Notes under the pieces: model-generated
The model's database searches: none
The model's input: the letters and a program-made list of their open reading frames with translations, nothing else
What the model was told of the DNA's origin: nothing
Assembly: GCA_004553405.1 (NCBI GenBank)
Contig: SFLO01000074.1
Span: 1-5,056, forward strand
Origin: Coriobacteriaceae bacterium
Lineage (GTDB): Bacteria; Actinomycetota; Coriobacteriia; Coriobacteriales; QAMH01
DNA length: 5,056 nucleotides
Reading direction: 5' to 3'
Part shown: in pieces, positions 1 to 5,056 of the stretch
How the letters are laid out: each line of letters begins with the position of its first letter
Numbering within the stretch: the stretch's first letter is position 1
Position numbers and translations under genes: made by a program

Positions 1-105
1 CTCGCTCGCTGCGCTCGCTCAGACAGTCCTCGCTGACCGCGGCGCGGCTCCGCGGGCTCTGCTCCGTCAGTCCCGCCCGCCGCCTCCCCCGCGCCCCGCG
101 GCCAG
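1..105. other. GC-rich non-coding block with short direct and inverted repeats
   Basis: No convincing gene is seen here. The block is almost entirely G and C. It contains the heptamer GCTCGCT repeated near the left edge and CAGTCC as a direct repeat at 24-29 and 68-73. CCGCGG occurs at 37-42, 50-55 and 96-101; the first two can form a stem with a 7-base loop, which is bracketed by CTGAC (33-37) and GTCAG (66-70). GCGGGC (52-57) can also pair with GCCCGC (75-80). This could be the end of a dispersed intergenic palindromic repeat or the terminator region of an upstream gene outside the window. A short open frame on the minus strand (Ser-Glu-Arg-rich) could be the tail of a gene, but low-complexity GC sequence often produces such frames. 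No clear -10/-35 promoter is visible. Confidence 0.5.
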
Positions 106-206
106 GTGAAGCGTGCATTGCGGGCGGGTGCTTTGCGAGTTGTTACGCTGCTGCCATTGAGTTGGTGCGCGCGCAGCCCGACAATGAGGGGGCAACAGTC
201 ACCGAC

Positions 207-213
207 GAAAGGA
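207..213 (+). promoter_or_regulatory. Probable ribosome binding site for the CDF gene
   Basis: GAAAGGA resembles the Shine-Dalgarno sequence and lies 12 bases before the ATG at 226. That spacing is long, but it is the only good purine-rich match near any candidate start. The alternatives at 184 (ATG) and 106 (GTG) have no such site at a suitable distance, so this site decides the start chosen. Confidence 0.5.
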
Positions 214-225
214 CGCGAGCCTACC

Positions 226-1776
226 ATGATCGAGGGTCACAGTCAGAACGCAGACCATCACATAGCCAAGCCGGATGAGTCCGGCGCTCAACCCGCCCCC
301 AAGGGTGAGAGCAAGATAGCCGTCGTGGCGGCAGTCATAGGCAACATCGCAGTAGGCATCGTCAAGTTCATCGCAGCGGCTATATCGGGCTCTGCCGCCA
401 TGCTCTCCGAAGGCATCCACTCCGTGGTCGACTCCGGCAACGGCCTGCTGGTGCTGCTGGGCATGCACCGCTCCAAGAAGGAGCCCGACTTCCTCCATCC
501 CTTCGGCTACGGCAAGGAGCTCTACTTCTGGACGCTCGTCGTAGCCCTGCTCATCTTCTTGCTGGGCGGCGGCATCTCGATCTTCAAGGGCTTCGAGAGC
601 CTCGAGGCCGCCCACGCCGGCACCAAGGTGATGGGCGACACCACCCTCAACTTCATCATCATCATCATCGGCATGATCATCGAGGGCGTCACCTTGGGCG
701 TGGGCATCAAGCAGTTCAACGCTGCGCGCGGTTCTGTGAGCCCGCTGCGCTTCATCCGCGACGCCAAGGACCCGAGCCTCTACACCGTGGTGCTGGAAGA
801 CACCGCCGCGGAGCTGGGCCTGGTGGCTGCGCTCATCAGCCTGCTGGTCTATCAGTTCACCGGCAACCTCTACGCAGACGGTGTGGCGTCTCTGTTCATC
901 GGCCTGCTGCTGTGCGCGGTCAGCTTTGTGCTGCTGAAGGAGACCAAGGGCCTGCTGGTGGGCGAGGGCATGAAGCATCAGAGCCTCGACGAGCTGCGTG
1001 CCCTGGTCGAGGAGGATCCCAACATCATCGAGTGCGGCCGCATCCTCACCATGTACATGGGCCCGCAGAACCTGCTCATCGCCATCGACGCCACCTTCAA
1101 GGGCGACATCAGCGCCCGAGAGGTGCTCATCGCCGTAGACGCCGCAGAGCGCCGCATCATGGAGCGCTGGCCAGAAGCCGGCCGCGTGTTCATCGAGGTG
1201 GAGAGCATGCGCGTGTGCCTGGACCAGCAGATCCAGGAGGCGTCCTGGGAGGACGAGTACGAAGACGAGTACGAGGAGGCCGTCGAGGAAGCCCGTGCGC
1301 TGCCGGATGCCGCCGCTGACGAAGAAGCCGACGTCATCGGCGAGGCCATGGAGGCCGCCGAGGAGGCCGCGGAGGTCGCCGCTGCCGCCGCCCTGGCCGC
1401 TGAGGAGGCTGCCGCCATCGCCGCCAGCGCCCGTGCCGCAGCCTCTGCTGCCGAGCAGGAGGCTGCCGAGGCCCTGGCCGAGCACGCCGCCGAGATGGGT
1501 CGCCAGGCCGCAGACCGAGCTGTGGCAGACCGTGCCGCAGAGAAGATCGCCAACATCGGCAGCGTGAGCTTGGAGAGCTCCAAGGCGGTGGGCAAGGCGC
1601 GCAAGGCCTACGACAAGCTCACGCCGGAGCAAGCGCTGTTGGTGGGCAACTACGACGCCCTGCTCAAGGCAGAGAAGAAGCTCAAGAAACTCAAGAAGGC
1701 AGAGAAGCAGCGCCGCAAAGAGGCGCAGGCCGCCGCGGATGCCATCCGCGCAGCCGCCAACCAGCAAGACGACTAG
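226..1776 (+). CDS. Cation diffusion facilitator (CDF) metal transporter, ZnT9-like subgroup, with long Ala/Glu/Lys-rich C-terminal extension
   Basis: A 516-residue inner-membrane exporter, predicted to move a divalent metal (Zn, Mn or Fe are usual for CDFs) out of the cytoplasm in exchange for protons. Six hydrophobic segments are visible at about 31-53, 57-80, 101-119, 141-161, 188-209 and 214-237. TM2 holds the site motif SEGIHSVVDS (H65, D69), followed by the signature HPFGYGKELYFW at 91-102. TM5 reads LEDTAAELG (190-198), not the classical HxxxD; as I recall, an LEDSAA-type TM5 marks the ZnT9 (SLC30A9)-like branch. Residues 247-327 fit the cytoplasmic ferredoxin-like dimer domain. Typical CDFs of this branch end near there (about 300-330 aa). 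This one continues with an acidic stretch (338-356), an Ala/Glu-rich helix (about 360-440) and a conserved-looking module (436-494). The start at 226 is preferred for its ribosome site and because upstream codons look non-protein-like; ATG 184 is possible. The metal is not determinable from sequence. Confidence 0.92.
   Translation: MIEGHSQNADHHIAKPDESGAQPAPKGESKIAVVAAVIGNIAVGIVKFIAAAISGSAAMLSEGIHSVVDSGNGLLVLLGMHRSKKEPDFLHPFGYGKELYFWTLVVALLIFLLGGGISIFKGFESLEAAHAGTKVMGDTTLNFIIIIIGMIIEGVTLGVGIKQFNAARGSVSPLRFIRDAKDPSLYTVVLEDTAAELGLVAALISLLVYQFTGNLYADGVASLFIGLLLCAVSFVLLKETKGLLVGEGMKHQSLDELRALVEEDPNIIECGRILTMYMGPQNLLIAIDATFKGDISAREVLIAVDAAERRIMERWPEAGRVFIEVESMRVCLDQQIQEASWEDEYEDEYEEAVEEARALPDAAADEEADVIGEAMEAAEEAAEVAAAAALAAEEAAAIAASARAAASAAEQEAAEALAEHAAEMGRQAADRAVADRAAEKIANIGSVSLESSKAVGKARKAYDKLTPEQALLVGNYDALLKAEKKLKKLKKAEKQRRKEAQAAADAIRAAANQQDD
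655..669 (+). repeat. (ATC)5 trinucleotide run encoding five isoleucines in TM4
   Basis: Five consecutive ATC codons give I144-I148 of the CDF protein, inside its fourth membrane helix, and two more ATC codons follow shortly after. The run is in frame, so slippage would add or remove isoleucines rather than break the gene. It is probably a by-product of ATC being the favoured Ile codon. Confidence 0.85.
1249..1272 (+). repeat. Tandem 12-base repeat encoding EDEY twice
   Basis: GAGGACGAGTAC is followed directly by GAAGACGAGTAC, which differs at one base. The copies encode EDEY-EDEY at residues 342-349 of the CDF protein, just after the dimer domain. They sit in a 19-residue stretch with ten acidic residues (338-356). 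The near-identity suggests a recent local duplication in a linker under low constraint. Confidence 0.85.
1531..1707 (+). other. C-terminal module of the CDF protein (IGSVSLES...AYDKLTPEQ pattern)
   Basis: Residues 436-494 carry the pattern I-x-x-IG-x-V-x-L-x-S, then A-R-x-AYD-x-LT-x-x-Q, then L-V-x-NY-x-x-L-x-x-AE, and end in a Lys-rich helix. I recognise this as a small, probably helical module that recurs, often in several copies, in surface and multidomain proteins of Firmicutes and Coriobacteriia. That recognition is from memory, not from a search. Here there is one copy, at the end of a tail that CDF topology places in the cytoplasm. It is joined to the transporter by the Ala/Glu-rich helix. 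Its function is not known to me. Confidence 0.55.
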
Positions 1777-1784
1777 CGGCAGCC

Positions 1785-1805
1785 CCCTCTTTGCTGAGCA
1801 GAGGG
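1785..1805 (+). terminator. Possible weak terminator hairpin after the CDF gene
   Basis: CCCTCT (1785-1790) pairs with AGAGGG (1800-1805) around a 9-base loop, starting 9 bases after the CDF stop codon. No U-run follows directly, so it is not a typical intrinsic terminator. It could be a 3'-end stabilising hairpin or a partial terminator. Confidence 0.3.
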
Positions 1806-1850
1806 CAGTCAGTTGTCGAAAAAGTGTCTACAAACTAACTAAAACGTATG

Positions 1851-1879
1851 TTGCAGAATCAGGCCTGCAGGTCTAGGCT
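1851..1879 (+). promoter_or_regulatory. Weak candidate promoter for the RND gene
   Basis: TTGCAG (1851-1856) and TAGGCT (1874-1879) are separated by 17 bases. They loosely fit the TTGACA / TAnnnT pattern of actinobacterial housekeeping promoters. The match is poor (three of six positions in the -35), so this is only a suggestion; it would give a leader of roughly 45 bases. Confidence 0.18.
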
Positions 1880-1916
1880 GTAAGCTGTTTGGAATTAGCC
1901 ATGCTTTCATGCGCCC

Positions 1917-1923
1917 AGAAAGG
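1917..1923 (+). promoter_or_regulatory. Ribosome binding site of the RND gene
   Basis: AGAAAGG lies 6 bases before the ATG at 1930, a good distance for initiation. The in-frame ATG at 1909 has no comparable site, so the start at 1930 is favoured. Confidence 0.55.
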
Positions 1924-1929
1924 CCCTCT

Positions 1930-4900
1930 ATGCTGTCTCGCTTCTCTGTGAAAAAGCCCTTCACCGTCCTTGTGGCCGTCATCATCTCGCTGGCCCTGGG
2001 CGGGGTGTCGCTCACCTACATGAAGACCAACCTCATGCCGGAGTTCTCGATCCCCTACCTGATGGTGCTCACCACAGACGTGGGAGCCAGCCCGGAACAG
2101 GTTGAGGCAGACGTCACAGGCGTGCTCGAAGACCAGCTCTCAACCATCAGCGGCGTGGAGAACGTGGTGTCGAGCTCCATGGAGAACTACTCGATGATCT
2201 TCCTCGAGTTTGCCGACGGCACCAACATGGACTCAGCGCTGGTGAAGGTCTCTGCCGCGTGCAACACGGCGGCAAGCCAGCTGCCCGACACGGCGGGCAC
2301 GCCCAGCTACATGGAGATGAGCATGGACATGATGGCGTCCATGTACCTGGGCCTCACGGACAGCAAGCTCAGCCTGGCCCAGCTCACCGAGCTGGCCGAA
2401 GACGTCATCGTGCCCGCGCTCAAGCGCCAAGACGGCGTGGCGAGCGTGAGCGTGGCAGGCGGCGTCAAGAACACCGTCTCCATCGAGCTCAACAAGGACA
2501 AGATCGACCTCGTCAACGACGGCATCCTGGGCGAGGCCAACGAGCAGCTCTCGAAGGCCAAGGACCAGATCGACCAGGGCGCCAGCCAGATCAGCTCGGG
2601 CCTGGCGCAGCTCGATGCAACAGAAAAGGAGCTCAACAGCTCGCTTGCGCAGATCGAGGCCGGCCAGAAGGCGCTCGACGCCGCCAAGGAGCAGGCCAAC
2701 GCGGGGCTGTCGCAGATGGACACCGTCAACGCGGTGAAGGGCGCCTACCAGGCCCAGCTGGGACTGCTGCAGGTTCAGCTGCAGATGGCCCAGGCCCAAG
2801 GCGACAGCGCCGCGGCCGCTCGCCTCCAACAAGAGATCGCGATCGTGCAGCAGGCCCTCCAGGCCGTCGAGCAGCAGACGGGCGACATGGGCAGCTCGTC
2901 TTCTGCCGTGCTCACCCTGATGGAGCAGCAGCGCCAGCTCGACCAGGGCCGCAGCGCCGTCGAGCAGGGCCTGGCCTCTGTCGCCACCGCCCGCACCCAG
3001 CTGCAGGCCAGCGAGAAGGAGCTCGCACAGGGCCGCAAGACCTACGAGGAGAACCGCGACGCCGCCCGCAAGGCCGCCAACATCGACAAGCTGCTCGACG
3101 TGAGCACGCTGTCGCAGCTGATCGCCGCCCAGAACCTCGAGATGCCCGCCGGCTACATCAAGGGCGCAGGCGACGAGCAGTGGCTCGTCAAGGTGGGCGA
3201 GCGCTTCACCAGCCCCCAGCAGCTCAAGGGCCTGGTGCTCACCAAGATCGACGGCGTGGGCGACGTGACCGTGGGCGACGTGGCAGACGTCGTGGTCACC
3301 AGCAACGTGGGCGAGAGCTACGCCAACCTCAACGGGCAGCCCGGCATCGTGCTGTCGCTTGCCAAGAGCCCCACTGCCAACATGGGCGACGTCTCGAAAG
3401 TCGTCAACAAGGAGCTCGCCAGCCTCGAGGCAGACCACGAGGGCCTCGACATCATCAAGGTCATGGACCAGGGCGACTACATCGACCTCTACATCTGGAC
3501 CATGCTCAAGACCCTGCTGCTGGGTGCGCTGCTGGCCGTCATCGTGTTGGCGCTCTTCCTGCGCGACCCCAAGCCTACTGTCATCGTGGCCTTCGCCATC
3601 CCCTTCAGCGTGCTCTTCTCGCTGGTGGTGATGTACTTCACAGGCCTCGACCTCAACATCATGACCCTGGGTGCCATGACCATCGCCATCGGCATGCTGG
3701 TGGACAACGGCATCGTGGTGATGGAGAACATCTACCGCCTGCGCCAGCGCGGCTACGAGCCCGCCCGCGCGGCGGCCCAGGGCGCCCGCCAGGTGGGCGG
3801 CGCGGTGGTGGCCTCCACCCTCACCACCGTGTGCGTCTTCCTGCCCATGGTCTTCACCAGCGGCACGGTGCGCCAGCTGCTGGTGCCCTTTGCCCTGACC
3901 CTGTCCTACGTGCTGGTGGCGTCGCTGCTGGTGGCGCTCACCGTGGTGCCCTCGCTGGGCAGCGTGCTGTTCAAGAACATGAGGCCGCGCAGCGGCGAGG
4001 AGCTGGGCCGTGTGCAGACTGCCTACGGCCGCGCCCTGGGCTGGTGCCTCGACCACAAGGCCCCGGTGCTCGTGCTGGCGGCGGCCCTGCTGGGTGTCTC
4101 GATCTTCGGCGTGGTGCGCATGGGCGTGGTGCTCCTGCCCGAGATGAACTCCGACCAGCTCGAGCTCATGCTCGAGATGCCCGAGGACATGGAGAAGGAC
4201 GAGGCACGCGGCATCGCAGACAAGGTCGTCGACCGCATCCACCAGATCGACGGCGTGGCCGACGTGGGCGCCATCGACAACAGCTTCAGCGCGAGCATGA
4301 TGAGCTCGCAGGTGAGCGCGGAAGACACCTACAGCGGCGTGTTCATCGTCTACGTCATGGTCGACAAGGACAAGGTGAGCACAGAGGGGGCCATGAACGA
4401 GCTCTCCAGCAAGGCCGTTGACGCCTGCTCTGACCTTGACTGCACCGTGTGGACCCAGGACTCCATGACCGACATGAGCTCGATGATGAGCAACGGCCTC
4501 ACCGTCCAGGTGCGCGGCACGGACAACGAGCGCGTCATGGCGCTCGCCCAAGACGTCATCAAGGTCGTGGAGACCGTCGAGGGCTACGAGGACGTGACCG
4601 ACGGCCAGGAGGAGGCCGACGAGACCCTGCACGTCTACTTCGACAAGAACAAGGTGGCGCGCATGGGCCTTTCCGTGGGCCAGCTCTACCAGCAGCTTTC
4701 TGCCGACCTGACCAACTCCAAGACCGCCTTCACCATGACGCGCGAAGACGGCGAGAAGATGGAGGTCGAGGTCAGCGACGAAGACTACAGCAAGCTCACC
4801 CGCGCCAAGCTCATGAGCTGGACCTTCGAGGACTCCGCCGGCAAGGAGCACAAGCTTTCGAGCGTGGCCACCGTGAAGGTCGAGCCCGGCCTGATGAGCG

Positions 4901-5056
4901 TGGGCCGCATGAACGGCGCCTACTACTGCAATGTCACCGCAGACATCGCAGACGGCTACAACACCACCCTGCTGGTCCGCCAGCTCAAGCCCAAGCTCGC
5001 TGCCATGGACGTCCCCAGCGACTGCAGCGTCGAGATCCGCGGCACCGACGAGACCA
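1930..5056 (+). CDS. RND-superfamily efflux pump permease (AcrB/SwrC-like) with coiled-coil insert, 3' end outside window
   Basis: A proton-driven exporter of the cytoplasmic membrane; 1042 codons are visible with no stop, and AcrB-like proteins would have about 200 more residues (TM8-TM12). TM1 is at about 9-30, in the typical opening MLSRFSVKKPFTVLVAVI. The first porter region follows (34-190, with MPEFSIPYLMV and ASPEQVE), then a coiled-coil insert (about 199-388). Docking/porter sequence resumes at 389-520, followed by TM2 (524-543), TM3 (549-571), TM4 (576-599), TM5 (623-643) and TM6 (650-674). TM7 (711-733) leads to the second porter region with LLPEMNS at 735. The TM4 motif is GMLVDNGIVVMENIYR: D592 matches AcrB D407 and N593 replaces D408. 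No membrane-fusion (adaptor) gene precedes it; the neighbour 153 bases upstream is the CDF gene. Substrate could be drugs, lipids, peptides or metals and is not readable here. The start at 1930 is chosen for its ribosome site; in-frame ATG 1909 would add seven residues. Confidence 0.93.
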   Translation, partial: MLSRFSVKKPFTVLVAVIISLALGGVSLTYMKTNLMPEFSIPYLMVLTTDVGASPEQVEADVTGVLEDQLSTISGVENVVSSSMENYSMIFLEFADGTNMDSALVKVSAACNTAASQLPDTAGTPSYMEMSMDMMASMYLGLTDSKLSLAQLTELAEDVIVPALKRQDGVASVSVAGGVKNTVSIELNKDKIDLVNDGILGEANEQLSKAKDQIDQGASQISSGLAQLDATEKELNSSLAQIEAGQKALDAAKEQANAGLSQMDTVNAVKGAYQAQLGLLQVQLQMAQAQGDSAAAARLQQEIAIVQQALQAVEQQTGDMGSSSSAVLTLMEQQRQLDQGRSAVEQGLASVATARTQLQASEKELAQGRKTYEENRDAARKAANIDKLLDVSTLSQLIAAQNLEMPAGYIKGAGDEQWLVKVGERFTSPQQLKGLVLTKIDGVGDVTVGDVADVVVTSNVGESYANLNGQPGIVLSLAKSPTANMGDVSKVVNKELASLEADHEGLDIIKVMDQGDYIDLYIWTMLKTLLLGALLAVIVLALFLRDPKPTVIVAFAIPFSVLFSLVVMYFTGLDLNIMTLGAMTIAIGMLVDNGIVVMENIYRLRQRGYEPARAAAQGARQVGGAVVASTLTTVCVFLPMVFTSGTVRQLLVPFALTLSYVLVASLLVALTVVPSLGSVLFKNMRPRSGEELGRVQTAYGRALGWCLDHKAPVLVLAAALLGVSIFGVVRMGVVLLPEMNSDQLELMLEMPEDMEKDEARGIADKVVDRIHQIDGVADVGAIDNSFSASMMSSQVSAEDTYSGVFIVYVMVDKDKVSTEGAMNELSSKAVDACSDLDCTVWTQDSMTDMSSMMSNGLTVQVRGTDNERVMALAQDVIKVVETVEGYEDVTDGQEEADETLHVYFDKNKVARMGLSVGQLYQQLSADLTNSKTAFTMTREDGEKMEVEVSDEDYSKLTRAKLMSWTFEDSAGKEHKLSSVATVKVEPGLMSVGRMNGAYYCNVTADIADGYNTTLLVRQLKPKLAAMDVPSDCSVEIRGTDET
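2524..3093 (+). other. Coiled-coil hairpin insert within the RND pump
   Basis: Residues about 199-388 have no counterpart in AcrB. They are rich in Gln, Ala, Glu, Leu and Lys, with heptad-like spacing and almost no Pro. The rising arm (about 203-262) includes QIDQGASQISSGLAQL and EKEL. The returning arm (about 328-380) includes QLDQGRSAVEQGLASV and EKEL. A central part (about 265-326) is Gln-rich and has a Ser/Gly turn at 318-325. The (I/L)DQG...GLA(Q/S) repeats recall those of YhgE/Pip-type surface proteins. The insert lies between KIDLVNDGI and LDVSTLSQLIAAQNL, where AcrB passes continuously from the porter to the docking subdomain, and so projects outside the membrane. Confidence 0.8.

Larger units (their letters stand above)
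1777..1929. other. Intergenic region between CDF and RND genes
   Basis: This 153-base gap is the least GC-rich part of the window, especially around 1813-1860. It contains the hairpin at 1785-1805, a weak promoter-like pair at 1851-1879, the small palindromes CAGGCCTG (1860-1867) and CCTGCAGG (1865-1872), and the ribosome site for the RND gene. No small ORF with a good start signal was found. The gap length and base composition are compatible with an independent promoter for the pump, though co-transcription is not excluded. Confidence 0.6.

Noticed and set aside
1..70. Resemblance of the left-edge repeats to viral inverted terminal repeats or a cloning vector end
   Set aside because: Only the short GCTCGCTC word is shared; there is no full hairpin-end structure, and the following genes are chromosomal-type bacterial transporters.
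133..160. TTGCGA followed by CATTGA as a promoter for the CDF gene
   Set aside because: The -10 match is poor and the spacing is 16; similar weak pairs are expected by chance, so it was not listed.
106..225. CDF start at GTG 106 giving a 556-residue protein
   Set aside because: No ribosome site at suitable spacing, and the added residues do not look like a CDF N terminus or a signal peptide; ATG 226 has GAAAGGA upstream.
1350..1530. Ala-rich repeats in the CDF tail as a minisatellite or frameshift artefact
   Set aside because: Codons vary (GCC, GCT, GCG, GCA) and the frame continues into the recognisable C-terminal module, so the segment is genuine coding sequence and not a slippage array.
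199..1767. Long minus-strand open frame (522 codons) opposite the CDF gene
   Set aside because: Same effect of GC-rich codon use; the translation is low complexity without recognisable domains, while the CDF reading is unambiguous.
1813..1852. TTGTCG and the AT-rich AACTAACTAAAA / TATGTT stretch as a promoter
   Set aside because: No -10-like hexamer lies at 16-18 bases from TTGTCG, and TATGTT has no -35 partner at the right distance.
2259..4421. Plus-strand open frame of 720 codons in another frame inside the RND gene
   Set aside because: Arg, Gly, Ala and Gln-rich shadow translation, fully overlapping the well-supported RND frame.
2233..4851. Very long minus-strand open frame (872 codons) opposite the RND gene
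   Set aside because: Its product is His, Val, Leu and Ala-rich low complexity with no family resemblance. Such frames arise opposite GC-ending codons. The plus strand has clear RND motifs throughout.

Overview
This 5056-base, GC-rich window carries two membrane-transport genes, both on the + strand and separated by a 153-base gap. The first is a complete cation diffusion facilitator (CDF) metal transporter with a long, unusual C-terminal extension. The second is an RND-superfamily efflux pump whose 3' end lies outside the window. No RNA genes, insertion sequences, CRISPR arrays or phage genes were seen.

The source is most likely a high-GC Gram-positive bacterium; Coriobacteriia (Eggerthella/Olsenella/Slackia-like) is my best guess. 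This is inferred from three things: the GC-ending codon use, an RND pump with a large coiled-coil insert and no adaptor gene upstream, and a short sequence module in the CDF tail that I associate with proteins of Gram-positive gut bacteria. No phylogenetic marker is present, so the assignment is tentative.

Layout. Bases 1-105 are very GC-rich, non-coding, and full of short direct and inverted repeats. Bases 106-225 are open in the CDF frame but probably form an untranslated leader. Bases 226-1776 encode the CDF protein (516 aa): six membrane segments, a ferredoxin-like cytoplasmic dimer domain, then about 180 residues of acidic, Ala/Glu-rich and Lys-rich tail. Bases 1777-1929 hold a hairpin, an AT-rich patch and a ribosome binding site. 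From 1930 to the window end runs the RND pump (1042 codons visible, roughly 200 residues missing). A helical coiled-coil hairpin of about 190 residues interrupts its first extracytoplasmic porter region.

How they may work together. Both proteins are ion-driven exporters, and the pump has two methionine clusters at apparently equivalent places in its two halves. A shared role in metal homeostasis is therefore possible, but the RND substrate cannot be read from sequence and the gap allows separate transcription. The most notable points are the CDF tail module, the coiled-coil insert that may stand in for a separate adaptor, the Asp-Asn version of the RND proton-relay motif, and the paired methionine clusters.
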